Part shown: piece after piece, positions 1-15,300 of the stretch
Layout: each line of letters begins with the position of its first letter
How positions within the stretch are numbered: position 1 is the stretch's first letter
Assembly: GCA_961205875.1 (NCBI GenBank)
Contig: OY540813.1
Span: 4,745,001 to 4,809,000, forward strand
Length of the DNA: 64,000 nt
From: Sialis fuliginosa
Taxonomy: Eukaryota > Arthropoda > Insecta > Megaloptera > Sialidae
Direction: 5' to 3'
Translations under genes and position numbers: made by a program
The notes under the pieces: model-generated
What the model saw: only the letters and a program-made list of their open reading frames with translations
Database searches by the model: none
Told to the model about the DNA's origin: nothing

Positions 1-306
1 TGAGTATCCCATAATATTTCTAAATTACAGGACTATACAATTTTCCCTGATTATTTTGCGTCTTTTAAGAATTATTTTTCGCAAATTATTTTTTTACGTG
101 CAATTTCTATTTACGCTATTTTCATGGAACCAATTAACCGCATAAATAGAGGGATTACATTTCACTTTCAAATTGTATTCTGACATTAAAAATTTACCTC
201 ATGTCTCGCATAATTTTAAAATTGACTAAAAAGGTGTCAATACGGATATAAAATATACTGATGCAATTTTTTGTTTTGTTTATAGTTCAAGTAAGACAGC
301 ACGAGA

Positions 307-3300
307 ATGCCGAACATAACAGAAAAGGAGAGCAAAACGAAGACAAAGGTTTTCACGGTCGACAACTTCAACTCGACGTAAGTGAACGTGTATTATATTA
401 TTATTATTATTGTTATTATACAGTCTTTTGTGTTGATGCATTTACCGTACGGAAAGAATCTGTCTTCACGTTTATATATATGTATATGTATATATGTGTG
501 TTATCGCATTATGATATAGCTTGGTAATTATATCACTTTTGTTATAAAATATTATGTTCACATCGTGGTTTCATTTACTGCTGTTAAATATCTGTAAAAG
601 TTGCAATGAAAGTCATAGTTATACAGGATGGTCTGGTTTGGGATACAGATGTTTTAGGAGCTGATATATCAGTGGCGAAGCGTCCATGGAAGCAGGGGAA
701 GCAGTGCTTACCTTTCTTAACCTAAACATTTTAACCAAAAGTAAAAAATAACATTTTATATTAATTTACACGTTTAATTATAAAACTAAAATACCTCTAC
801 GTCTTATTTTCTTGTATTTTAGTCGATATTTGTATGACGAGTTGAAGTTCACTGCTGGAAATTTCACTAAAATTTTTTGAATTTTTGATTTCGTTAAAAG
901 TATGTTTATTGTATAGAAAATGACGTGAAAAGTTGTTTGTTTCAAACCGCAGGTCTGTATCTCAAACCGTTCTCGAGATATAGCCTCTCAAAGTGTTAGT
1001 TTTTTCAAATTTTTGGAGAAAAAAGGCCATAACTTTTGAACGCGTGGTCGGAATTGATTTTAGTTGACGGATTTGAAATCAGCGTGTCAAAATCTATATA
1101 ATGACATGTATAATACTTTAAAACTCGGAAAAAAAAATTTCACGAAAAATCGAAAAAATTCAAAGGGGTATACCTTAAAAAAATGTCGATTTTTGACGAA
1201 AATTTTTTTGTCGGATTTTAAAGTATTATACATGTCATTATATATATTCTGACACGCTGATTTCAAATCCGTCAACTAAAATCAATTCCGACCACGCGTT
1301 CAAAAGTTATGGCCTTTTTTCTCCAAAAATTTGAAAAAACTAAAACTTTGAGAGGCTATATCTCGAGAACGGTTTGAGATACAGACCTGCGGTTTAAAAC
1401 AAACAACTTTTCACGTCATTTTCTATACAATAAACATACTTTTAACGAAATCAAAAATTCAAAAAATTTTAGTGAAATTTCCAGCAGTGAACTTCAACTC
1501 GTCATACAAATATCGACTAAAATACAAGAAAATAAGACGTAGAGGTATTATAGTTTTATAATTAAACGTGTAAATTAATATTAAATGTTATTTTTGACTT
1601 TTGGTTAAAATGTTTAGGTTGCGCATAAAGATTAATATCTATCTCTTTTTTGTGAAGACTCGATTTTTCTTTTTCTCGCAGGTAGTTAATGATTTCGGGG
1701 TTTTGAAAGAGGTTCTTATAATCTTTTTTTGAGTTTACTCATGATATATTTTTTAATTTTTCAAAAAATACCCTACTTAATTACAATTAATTTACAAAAA
1801 TACATAATGTATATTAAAGATTTGCATTATACATGTATAAAATTTGATAAAGTAATTAATATGTATATTTAAACTAATTACAGTGCAAAATTAATTTTAA
1901 TTTTTGACATATAAGGTCAGTTATAATGGTGAATAATTTTTGTAAAGTAGTGTAAATAATTTTATACCCATAACAATATAATACTATTTCATATAAAATA
2001 AGCATTCACTTTTGCGTGACCAAATTCTTCAGTTCTTATTATAAAGTGACAATTTATAGCAAGGTCATTCAATTATTTTATTAACTATGACACTAATTTG
2101 ATGAAATAACTTTCAGTATAAGAAAAACAAATCTTTAATAACGATGTTTTTGTATTTTTATTACACTTTGTTTTTGTTTTTTAAAATGTTTTTGTAGCAC
2201 ATCTATGCACGAACAATTATTCTATAAATTTTTAAACTAGATATTTTCATACCTAAAGTGAAATCTGTTGTAACATGAATTATTTAAGCCAAGTTTTTGT
2301 TGATCTTTATTTCTTGGATTCGCTTTTTCATTATTCAATACTCAACATCACAAGTTTTTTTTCTTTCTTTTTACCACGCTTTTCTTTACTAGCTTCGTCT
2401 GTTATCTGTCAATTAGTTGGTTAAGAGTTAAAATGTTTTTTCATGATGACGTTCAACCTCCGTTCTTTTAAATTCTGGAAAAAGCTGAACTTTAAAAACG
2501 TTGTTTGTTATTTTAGATGGACTATTTGAAAATCTTTTTTTTTTTTTTTGAATGGAACTTTTTAAATTGTCTTAAAATTATACATGTAATATTTTGTGAC
2601 TTAATGAAAAATCCTTAAAAGGTAAAAGTTTGAGTAGTGTTATAAACACAATAAAGTAAGTTTATAACTTACTACATTAAAACAAAAGTAGGTTCACCAC
2701 GCTTTCTATTAGGTGCTTAAAAGCAATAGGTACTTATGAGTGCCCCACGTATTTATTTATTTTTTGTGGCTTAATTTTACGACATACAGCAAGCAACCTT
2801 TTATTTTTAGTGGTATTAGTCTGAAAGCATTGTGATGATAGAAATAGACTAGGATTTAAAAATGCATTGATATTATTTTATTCTTTTTAGTGCATTTTTA
2901 GAAAAGTATGGTTTAAAAAATTCATTTTTTTTAATATAACTATAAAGTCGATTAAAAGTAAAAAAAGCACAGTTTAATATTACATGTAAAGGCGCGAAAA
3001 GTCGGCCCGATTTGCCTATACACGACTTAATCTGCAGTACCCCCCCCCTCTACCTCCCGACAGATTGAGTGGTGTATAGAGGCCTTAAGTATTTGTTTTT
3101 GAAAAAAAACATACAACACATTAGTTTTATATATAATTATTTATTTAATAAATTGTTTTTAATTGTTATTAGATATAATATGTATGTAATATAATAGATA
3201 AAATTTTATTATTACGTCTTTTTTATATTAAAAACAATAGAATTTATACAAAAAATATACAGCTATCCTAGCTAATCAAAAGATAAGACAACATAAAAAT

Positions 3301-6300
3301 TTAAAATCAATATTTATTATCAATCAGTGCAACATGGATTAATAATTAATAAAGTACAATGATAACTTGTTATCTATTTTAATTTAAAAACACATTTCAA
3401 AGGATATTGATTCACATCATGATTAATGAGAGTATAGTACTTGATCATTTTTCAAGGGATATCTATAAAAAAAAACAAGTTTAATCACTGTAAGATCGAT
3501 GGGATATTGGCATTATATTAGGGCCATTTTGTACTAATTGTAATTATACAGCTATACAAAAAAAAGTGCAGAGCCAAAAAAGCGATCTATATATTATTGT
3601 AGTATTGATCGAGCATAGTCGAAATCCAAATTTTTTTAATTTTCTGCTTACCAGTTTTTTTTTATTTGAGCTTGAATTTTGGGTCTAGGTTGAATTTTTC
3701 CAAGTTCGCTAAACAAGAAAATTTTAAAAATTTTGATTTCGACTATGTTCGACCAATACTACAATGCTATATAGGTCGCATTTTTGGTATCGCATACTTT
3801 TTTTGGGGAAAATTCAACTTAAAACCAAAATTCAAAAATTTTAATAATAAAAACTGGTAAGCAGAAAATTCCAAAAATTTTGATTTCGATTATGCTCGAC
3901 CAATACTACAATGCTATTTTTTAGAACCGCACTTTTTGTATGTAGCTGTGTTAGTATTAATTTAAAAAAAATATTTAACTGAAAGTATTGTCTGAAAATT
4001 GCAAAAAATACAGATTTAGGTATTATTTATTTTATTTAATATCTCCCTAGATACAAGCAAAAAGCCTTTAAGTGCAAATATAAATTTTACAGCTCATGTA
4101 AAAATACGATTTTTTCTTCAAATTTTTGAGTAAGTGGAGGGAGGGGGGCAAGATTACTTAGGTAAACTACCATTTGAACAATCATGAGTAAATATATGTA
4201 TGTGTTTTAAACAAACCTTTCAATTATTATATGCGAATTCAGCTTAACACACCGTTGGCTGTATGATCTAAACTGCCTCGGAGGTAAAGATCTTAACTAG
4301 TTTGAAAATCAATCAATATACATCTTATCCGGCCACTTTCTGTATGCAGATAAATGTTTATTGCATGCAAATGTAGAACTCGGTCGTTAACTGGGATGCT
4401 TTTTTTATCGACGTACATAAATACATGAGTCACTTATTTGTCAAAGTACTTGATTGTTAAAGTGCTTTAAAAAAAATACGGACAAGTGCGAGTAGGATTC
4501 GCGCCCTGGGGGTTCCGTACCGTTATATAATAATACTTAATAATTGACAATAGTTAGTTCCGTAGACAATGGACTCGATTCCCCAGGCGCCTTTACGTAA
4601 ACGTTGTATCAAAGAAATTAATTAATGATTTTCTGATTCTGAAAACCCGATAGATTTTAATAATCAAAATACACTTTAAAAGTCAGTATCTTTGTATTGC
4701 ATTGAGTAAGAAACTTGTTGTTTTTACAAGTATTTGATATTAATTTCAGTTTTATACCTCTGGCCGTTCCTGAGAAAAAAGGTCTTGACGGGCAACAATA
4801 AGGTATTCGTTTTTTCATTTTGATGTACGGAACCCTAACAAGAAAAAGAAACGTTTATTATTTTATTTATTTACCAATAAAGCCAGGAAAAATTATTGAA
4901 TATAATATGTGTAAAACAGAAATTACTGTTTTCACCCAACAATATTGTATTGTTTTAAAGAGAAACAATACAATAGTTGGATTGTTATTATTTTTTTAAC
5001 TATCAAGATGATATTGTTTTCGTTATATAGGAAACAAGATTGTCTTGGTCAAATGTAATTAATTATTTTTAATTACATAATTAAAGTTAAACATACAAAA
5101 TGAAGTCTAGTACAAGCGTTTAAATATTAATAAAACATACAGTGTATTCCAAGTTGATTAAGACATAGGAAATTTAACATGGGGACAACTAGAAGTGTTG
5201 TAGTAGCCTTTGATCGAATTTAACGATGTGTGATTGGTGTATTTTGAAATGCCGCCTCGAAACTAACTGATAAATTTTAAATTAATCAACAGTATTTTGT
5301 TTTCAATTTTAATTTCATTAATTTAAGCATCCTAGATAAAATTCTAATAATATTTTTTGGCAGATATAATTTTGAAAACAAAATACTAATTACTATTTTA
5401 TTAAATTTTGTGGTGGCATTTCAAAATCACCAATCACACATTGTTAAATTTGATCAAAGGTTACTACAACACTTCCAATTGTCCCCATGTTAAATTTCCT
5501 ATGTCTTAATCAACTTGGAATACATTGTATATATTAATCATAGATATAATGTTTTAATTACTTGTTATGTTTATATTATAGTTGATAACTATATTAATAA
5601 AAAATAGTAAACTATATCAATTCAACGTTCTGTATAAAAAAATAAATATATATATTCTGTGTATAAAATATATGTTTTTCAATGCCACGTGCTTTTTAGT
5701 TTTATCGTATATTTGGAAAATGGAGCAAGTGCTATTTTTCTAAATTAGGACAGAATATTACGTGATTGACATTGTTATTCTTAACATTTGTACACAGAAT
5801 CGTGGGTGTTTATAATTTTTGATATTTATTTGCCATTGAAAATATTATAAATTTAGGTTAAATGTAGGAGGTTACATAATTTTTGAAATTTTACTTTCAA
5901 AAATATTTCATATTCTTTCATTTTTCAGGGTAATTAAAAAATCCGCAATGAATAAATGAGAACTTTTTATAATACATATAATTATCTATTATAATAAATA
6001 GAATATGTGAGAAATAATTAGAGTTTCTAATTATTATTATAATTGCATTTTAAAACTAATAGCGCAACTATTGTATCTAATCATTAAAAAAATTAGAGAT
6101 TTATATAATTAAGTTGTATCTAAAATATGTATCTATTGCTTGCAGAACAAATTTAGCAGATGCAATTTTTACACCTCCACTTGGTAGTACAAATTCGATA
6201 AATGAAAAAGATGACCTCTACGATCCTTTTGAAGAAAGAAACCATCCACATCCTAACACGTAAGTAAAACTTTAGCATTTTCATTTTTTACACGGGTAGA

Positions 6301-9300
6301 AAAGTTGACTTGGGCCAAGAAATCCTTGTTTTTTATATAACGAAAAAAATATTTTCTTAATTTAAGAATATACTCTTAATCCAGAAAATTGTTGTTTCCA
6401 TTTAAAGAAATATTGTTGAACGAAAACAATAATATACTTGGATTAAGAATACATTCTTATATTAAGAAAATATTGTTTTCGTTATATATAAAACAAGATT
6501 TTCTTGGCCCAAGTCACTTTTCTACCTGTGTAAGTACCTACTTAATTACTTAAAGTATCTATACTTTTAAATTACGAGTAAAATAATGGAATTTTTAAAA
6601 CTTGAATGTTTAATGTCTGGTATTATAAAGGAGTTGGCAAAATTTGGTAGCTTGCAAGCACTCTCAAATGGGGTATTAATTCTGTACTAGTATCTATGGA
6701 ATTTAGAGCAGTGACACTTCAACTAATTGTAACACAGTTGGCGATTTAGACCATACAAAATAATTTTCATAATATCACTGTTTTAATACCGTTGGTGTTT
6801 ACCTACAACGCGTGCGCGAAACTTGTCAAAGTCTTCAACAAATTCAAAGAGAACTGTCATATAAGTTTGATATCTCATTTGAGAGTGCTTGCAAGCTAGC
6901 AAATTTGCGAGCTCCTTTATAATACCGGACATTGCCCCATACACTAACCCTTAAAGAATGAAACCCCGCCTGTAATACTATCTATTATTTTATTTGGTAC
7001 GGTTCCGAAGAAACCCTATTAATCTCACTTTGTCGTCCGTCCGTCCTTTTCAGTCAAAGCAAAATATCTCGTAAACTATATAAACTATAAACTTGAAATT
7101 TTTACTGAACATGTAAAATTATGCCCTCTAGTAAAAGAAAGTTGTTGAAAAAATAATGTTTCAGGGTGGGGGGGAGGAAGCTTAAGAACTAAAGCTAGGT
7201 AAAAAAATATTTTTTTTATAATTAAATCAAAAATGGCGGCTGCAGGCGTGTGTGGTGTCAAAATGTAGATCTCAATCAGTAGAATTTGACCCTATTTTTT
7301 TTTCTTAAAAATGGCACCTGTATGGGCTCCAAGCAGTAATTAGTATTTTCAGTAAGTACTTATATTAATATTGTTTATATTTTCAGAGATATGGGTGCGC
7401 TTGCACATTTACTCAAAAGTTCCCTCGGTACCGGTATTCTGGCGATGCCAATGGCGTTTAGAAATGCAGGGCTGGCTTTTGGTTTCGTCATGACACTTGT
7501 AGTGGGTTTTGTTTGTACGCATTGTGTTCAAATATTAGTAAGTAATTATTTATATTATTTTTTTAACATTTAATTAGGGAGCGTCCATTATTTACGTAAA
7601 GCTTGTGGGGATCAATAAAATTTTACGAATCCTTACGTGGGGGAAAGAGGTTGTAAAGCGTTACTTACGTAAGATTTTTTCTAATTAATTATATTAAAAT
7701 AATACGTTCAATTGAAATTAGTTTCGGCTGTTGTAATTATTTTCTTGCATGAGTATTTAGTCAATGAGAAAATTGTAGGTAAGAATAGGGGGGTGGTATC
7801 TTATCCTTACAATGGGTGAAGAGGGGTCAAAATTTTCGAAAATAAACCTTACGTAATTAATGGTTGCTTAGTTAATTATTTTATGAATTTTAAACTCATT
7901 TCGCATTTACACGGTGTTAGCTTTATGCTAACTAAATTATATTATCATTCGAGCCTGACAAAAAGTTTGGCCGTCAAAATATTAATATTTTCTAGAACTA
8001 TATAAAAACCTGTATTTGTTTTTATATAAAAATAAAAATATTAAAATAGTTTACCGTAATTAACACAATTGTGTATATTATTTTCAATAAATATTGTTAT
8101 ATAAAAATACTTTTTATATATATAGTGTAATAAATATTTATAAAAATTGAAACAAAGATAATAAAATACCATATAATTTCTTTAAACAATAAAACATTGT
8201 ATTCATTCAATAGATAAAAGAAAATTGTTTAAATAATTTACATGCAAAAATATAAATGAAGATTTAAAAAAAAAAAACTAACAATAAATATCACGATTTT
8301 TCCATAATTGTTTATAAAAAGTGCACGAGTTTCGCCAAGGTCGTTAAAAATCTAAATTCACGATTTGTTTTTCATGTAAATAATTTTACGTAGTTTGTAT
8401 TTTGTCATTAATGCATCATTATAGCTACATTAACAAGCATACACCTATATAGGCACATATTTACCATACATTGTTTATTTATTTACAAATACTGTTCAAT
8501 ATAATTAAACATGAATTTTACTCAGTTAAAATAAACATTCGCGAATTTTCTATATTTCTTAAATTACATTGCACAGTAGCTGAAATATTTTCGGCGGGCC
8601 TCCCTTAGCTCTGGGTGCCAAGGCTAGAGCCTTGTCAGACCCCCCACCTCCCTTTTGGGGGCCATGGTCATACATAAAAGTATAATGATAGATCTTCCAA
8701 ATATGGTATTTAACAATGGGTAGTAATTAAGCGTGCAATATTTTTTATATACTTTGAGCATTATACTAAACATAAATGTAATATTTTTAAGCAATAACAT
8801 TTTCCATTTTGAGCATTAAAATTTTGATTTGCGCAATAGTATTTACATTAATTATTATTGTATTATTGAATTTCCTTTATTTTTATAACTTTTAATTTTG
8901 ATGCGGGGGCTGTTCTATTAACTCCCCCCCCCAAATAAAATAAGGTAAACCTGAAGAATATTCTGATACCGACGTCACAACTATCAAATATCACGTGTTG
9001 ATGTGTTAGAATAAACCTAACCTAACTTAACGAAAACAAATCAACCCAAAACTAATCAACTCGATTTCGCCCTAATAGATTACCCTAACCAAGGACAGTT
9101 AACTTGTATTTTATTAGATCATCAAATCTATACGATTTAGCCATTTTAAGTAGCATTTTTTTTCTATGTCATTTTATTTCTTTAATGAACAAAAAGTATT
9201 TTTTTAACGCTAGTTTATATTAACTATTGCTAAAACACAAAAAATACTGTTCAATATTGTTTACAAATGCTATAATAGTTAATTAAGTGTCATTTTCATT

Positions 9301-12300
9301 TAAAATAGTGCGCGTTTAATTTGTTCCCTTTAACAATACTAATTACAAGAAAATGGAAAATAATTTTTCTTCATGAATCGATGAAAATCTGCTAAATAAA
9401 TATTGTTTAATATTGTATTGTCAATATATAATTTTTAACAGTCCTATGATTTTTCATATGTCCTTGTGTTTTCACATATACATACATTTGGAAATATTGC
9501 AAATATATGCGAATATGTGGATTAATGCAGTCTAAAGAACCTGTCCTTAGAGTTACTGACTATCGACCTTCAATGTTGTTAAAAGATATTCTTTAACTTT
9601 ATAACAAATTTTGCGTAGGTGTCGCTACTGAGGAATGTTTATTTTGTTGCAGAGTTGACTTAATATTTTTGTTTTCATTTTTAATTAAAACTTCACACAA
9701 TAATTGTTGAATAAATATGAAAATGACTGAAATTGTTCAAATGAATTATACAGAATGTTTCATAATTTAATGACAATATTGAAGGGAGTTAATTTGTGGA
9801 TGATTTCGAGACAAAAAATTCATATAAACATATGTACATATATCCGTTTGCGTTTTATTTCTTCATTCAAAATGATTAAGGTGACATTAATTAGGACACT
9901 CTGGTTGAAACTGAAAATTCACAAATTTGGGTCTCTACACCTTGTTTACATTCACCAAGTTTTATAAAAATATCTAATGTAATTTCGGAGTTATTAAAAA
10001 AAAACAATTTTTCAAAAAAATCTTTATATCAAAAATAAAGCGAAAACAGACCTATGTTTATTTGAACTTTATGTCTTAAAAAAATGTGCCCTTTAAAACC
10101 GACTAAAATAAAATTCGGTTAGCACGTTTCGTACTAAATATTGCATTTAAAAAAGTTGATTTTGTTCATTCTAGAAGAGTTTAAAAAAAGTTTTTTTCTA
10201 GTATAAACAAAATCATTTTAAAAGGCAAATTATTTAAAAAAAAGTTTTTGTATATTTTTTATTTCTGGGTTTTGAGAGAAGATACCAACATATATACAAC
10301 AAACATATAAATAAATTTAATAAAAAATAAATAATAAACAAGATTATTACTTAAACCGGACCTGCGTATAAACAATATTAAATCTGAGGATTTAGTAGTT
10401 CAATGTTAACTTTGTATTCATCAGATAATAACTTTAAAATGTGTAGTAATATGTATATGTACCTAAACAGAATTCGCAAACATAGTGATATAGTGAGACA
10501 TTGAACTATAAAGGCCTAACATCATGTAAAATTAGTAATGAAAAAATGCTATTTACATAAATCTCAACTGTCATCGATTAAGGCCGTTACGTTTATTGTT
10601 AAGAATTTAAATTGATACTTAAAATTTTTGGGTATTGTATCTTCACTCTTTCATAATCAATCTAACACTCTTTAATATATATTTTTCTATCAATAGTAAA
10701 GATTTAAATATAGACTTTTATAAGCAGTGAGGTCGCTAAAAAATCGATAGATTTTTTTGCACATTATATAATATTATTTATTACTGCAATTTTAATTACC
10801 AAAAAAAATTCATTCAAGAAAACAGGGGTTAATATTCTTTATTATTTGCCCCCCCCCCCCCCCTCACTTCTTCTAGAAACGCCACTGGTTTAAATTATGT
10901 ACGAGTATTTCTCTAATATGTGTACATATTTCTAACAGTTTTGTATAGTTAAGTTTTAAAATTGGTGTAATTACCCCCCTTTACCCTCACAAAATTTATC
11001 TTCTAATGTCCGGTATTATAAAGGACCTAACAAAATTTGCTAGCTAGCAATTACATTCAAATGGGGTATTAATTCTGTACTAGTATCTATGGATTAGTTA
11101 TGGAATTTAGAGCAGTGACACTTCAACTAATTGTAACACAGTTGGCATCTTTGACCGTACAAAATAATTTTCATAACATCACCACTGTTTTAATACCATT
11201 TGTATTTACCTACAACGCGTGTGCGAAACTTGTCAAAGTTATCAACAAACTCCAAAAGAACTGTCATATAAGTTTGATATCTCAGTTGAAAGTGCTTGCT
11301 AGCTAACAAATTTGTTAGGTCCTTTATGATACCGGACATAAGAAAAGTTGTCTACACTAAGAAGTGATTTCTATGTTCGGGGACCCCCCCCCAACCTCCC
11401 CCCCACTGCGCTGCGGGGTCATGTGCATCCTATTTACACTATTGAGTAATTAATAAAATAAAAAATTAATTATGCAGAAATCAAATGAAATCATGTAGGT
11501 CATGAATTAAATATAATTATTTTATATTGTAGGTAGTCGTTCATTAATACGAATGAGGTTTACTATTTTACCATCAAACCTCTACACTTTGAAAAATTAA
11601 GAAAGAAAAATAAAATAAAAATGTAGTTTGTAATAAAAAGCTACTAGTTGCCATTTACTTTATGTTGAAATTGTCTTCGCACTTCCGTAATGAAGCAAAT
11701 TAATGTAAATGAGTAGTAGGTATTATAAAATCTTTATTTAAAGCTGTTTTTATCTCATGATCTTCAGCAGGTATAAAACTTAAAAACAAAAACATGTTAA
11801 CATTTTTAAAATAATTACAAAATAAGTTATTTTCTTTCGTAAGAATGTAATTAAAACAATATATCTTTTTGCAAAGAGTATTAAAACATATTAATTATAA
11901 ATGCAATAACGTGGATGAAGGATTTATTAAATAAATATTTCATTTTTAATTTATATCATGTCATTACTGATAAAATAAATAACAAATTAGATCGATTTTT
12001 AACCTTCAATAGATATTTTTAAATAATATTTATTTATAATAAAATTCGCCAAAATCGAGTGCTTAATTACAATGACAATGCCCTTTCTTATAAAGAATAT
12101 AATTTTGTATCATTATTAGACCCGTACAACAAGTATAACCAAAAAAAACGAACCCCAATAATTATCGATTTTGGTGGGTTTAATTTCTAGTTGCACGATT
12201 ATCTATTATATTATAAAAAGCAACGTCTCTCTGTCTATCTGTTCGTTAGTGCACTTATCACTCGAGAATCACTTATTCGATTTGCGTGTTTTTTTTTAAT

Positions 12301-15300
12301 TCATAGATATGTACTTTGCTCAGGTTTTAGTATATATTTTGTTACGTTAGGTAACATAAGGAATAAGGCAGTGACGATTATAGTAAATCAAGTCGGAGAA
12401 AAGTTTGCCGCCAGCAATACGCTGCCTAAAATAATTAAACTATCCGTACCAAATTCGGGAAATTAAAATTTAGTTGAATAATGATTATTTAGGCATTTTA
12501 GATGTAGTTAAATATATTTTTTTAGCTCAATCCATTGTTTGATTAAATATATAAAATAGAATCAGGATCAAAATTTTCTCGATGCGACTTAATAAAAGTC
12601 TACCTACCTATTGATATATGACATTATCTTTATCATTTTTGCGCATTAAAAACTTATTTAAAATAAAACGTATATGAATATCGATAGGTTCTACGTATTT
12701 ATTTAATTAATTATATATTAATGATTCTGTAACACTGGCCTTCACAAATTGGACGAGATCTTTACTCAACCGTGTGTATTTTTGAATTAACAAATTAATT
12801 TATTATTTGCAAGGTCGAGAAACGCCTTAGCACTGTAATTAATATATTTATTACTGCAATTTAAATGCATTTATTTTTATTTAATGATTTGTACATATTC
12901 GCATATTATTTATACACAAAGTCTTCCACCGCGTTTGTCGATTTTCTCTGTAACTACTGAACATATTTTATCCCGGTTTTCACTAATAGATAGGGTGTTT
13001 CACGAGGAAGGTTTAGATGTATAATTTGTGGATATTTTGTGTAATTAAAGTTGGAAAAAAACAATCGTAGAAGAGGTATCATTGCGCTGCATAAATAGTA
13101 GAAAACAATGTTTAATAGGTTTATCATACAGATTAAATTTATATCCCCGAGTTCAATGCACTAGTTATGTATAAAATAACGTATAAAAAGGATAGAGAAA
13201 TCTATATTGGTTTTGATGTTTAACGATTTAGTAGAGAGAATAGAGACAAAAAATTTTCTCTTTATATGTTTCAAGATGAGTTGAAAATCAAAATTTTGGG
13301 AAATCGGTCATGTGCGTCCCGAGAAAAATGCATAATTGTGCATTTTTGATACATTTCGATTGTATCGCTACACTGTTTTTGAAATATCTCCGGTTTTATA
13401 AGTCGTAGGAAAATAAATAAAAATATAAAATACTTATAAGTTAATAGACTATAGAACTGCATCCTAACCTCAAAAATAAATTCCCGAATGCATCACTTCA
13501 AAATGCTAATTTCCCTCTACTAATTAGTTACAATTCAAGAATCTGAAAAATCATATGTATAATATTATCACGCAGTTTCATAATACAAGTGATCTATTTT
13601 GTAATAAAACCATGAACTGCTATTAACTTAATAAAAATATATGTAGTGCAACCTTTCAAGGAGTATTAGTTAATCTGCATAGGTATTACAACGAGTATGA
13701 CAGAATGCATATAAAAAAAGATAATATGTAATTAAAAAAAAAAAAGTAAACAATCTTTATAAACTATTAAGTTGTACATAGAAAACAATTTTTAATCTTT
13801 GTGTACAGGTGTCCTTCGTAGCATGCAATGAATATCAAAAAAATTAAAATCTTTTGAAAAATATTGTTCAGTCAATGAGATGAATACAAATGCTCTAATT
13901 CATTCTACAAAAAATTTCAAAAATAGGTGAAGAAGGAGAAAAAATTACTAATAAACGAAACTCAGCATTTCAGATAAACGAGTATTATACTGTATTACCT
14001 ATATTATGTAAATGCCTAGACACATACAATAATTTTTATCAATGTATGAGTACGGCAGTGTTTTGTAACTGTTAGATACATAATTAGGTGCACATTGTGT
14101 ATAGGTATTGTTTCACAATTGACAGCTGAGGTATTGCATCGAGAAGTGGGATCCTTGACCTGATGACCGACTCGATTTTTCATACCAAGTAACATCTGCC
14201 GCCGGATCTGCGCCTGGTTTTTATATGGAAGTGAATAACACTTCTCCTATCGTTTAGATTGTATTTCGAAACCGTATAACTATAGGTTAGGTCATTTTAA
14301 ATACATGTTAGTACAATGTGCTGGTATTACATATACTCATTTAGTATACCTACATTATAATTATTACTATTCTGTGTGAGTATTTTTTATGCAAATTTAT
14401 TTTAAATGTCAATTTAATAATTATTAATTTACTCATTATATTTATGAGTTGATTTTTATGCTAGCTCCTAGTTTATTGATATTTTTACTTGTATGTATTG
14501 ACTTTTGTTCAAAATTATTTAAAAAAAAATTATTTTCAAAAAATATTTTTTTATAATTAATAATTAAAGACTTTCAAACCCAGACCGGATGTAATGTTGT
14601 TGTTTTCCCACGGTTATATCCTTTAGGCTCATCTAAAATATAAAAACTAAATATTTTTATATTCGAAAAAAAGTTATCGGTGTAGCCCAAAATAATATCG
14701 TATACAATTTAAATGAAACAATATAAAAAAATTACGACATGAAAAACAGAAATCACTATTTATTTAAAGAACCCCGCACAAATGCAATGGATTTTGACTG
14801 ATTTTTTAACTGTCTATTTTGGAATTTCAAGTAAAGGGTTTTGAAGACACATTTTTATAAACATACCCCCTACATATTTTAACTGTTAATTTATATATAA
14901 TTTAAAATGCCAAAAAGTTTTCTCTCAAAATTTCAAAATCTTGATTTTCTGTGATAATAAATAGTTATATTCCAATTAATGAAAACCTATTAACTATCTG
15001 TATAAGTAAGAAAATGTAATAACCTTGTACAACATATTCTTTGTTTTGTAATATGTAAATAATACCGTCACTTATCAATTGTAATTTAAAATAGATCATT
15101 TCTTACAATAAAATACGTGTAAATGTTAAATAGGATACGTATAATAGGTATCTTAAACAGTAAAATATACGTTTTAATAATTTAAATAAAACTGTTCTTA
15201 ATTGTCAATATACTGTAACACTTTATATAATAACGTAATAAAAATAAGTAACCTTGTATACTCAACACCTCAATTATTGTTTGAATAGTTTGAAAGTCTC

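Larger units (their letters stand above)
378..6145 (+). other. Intron 1 of the SLC36-like gene, repeat-rich
   Basis: No coding exon is seen. It holds a 902-bp hairpin, an inverted-repeat element near 3.55-3.95 kb, a dispersed insect repeat near 4.5 kb and a TA-flanked MITE near 5.1 kb, separated by AT-rich sequence. The short open frames inside the hairpin mirror one another on the two strands and are not genes. Confidence 0.8.

Noticed and set aside
1064-1275. Two 62-codon open frames on opposite strands with nearly the same start
   Set aside because: They are the two arms of the hairpin read on each strand, so the similarity comes from the palindrome and not from coding.
9010-9035. CCTAACCTAAC repeats resembling the insect telomere unit
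   Set aside because: Only two or three units, as is common in AT-rich insect introns; not a telomeric array.
11100-11306. A 68-codon open frame
   Set aside because: It is entirely within a family B MITE; the other copies have stops in this frame.
12191-12466. A 91-codon open frame on the plus strand
   Set aside because: It lies over dispersed repeat family C; the other copies do not keep the frame.
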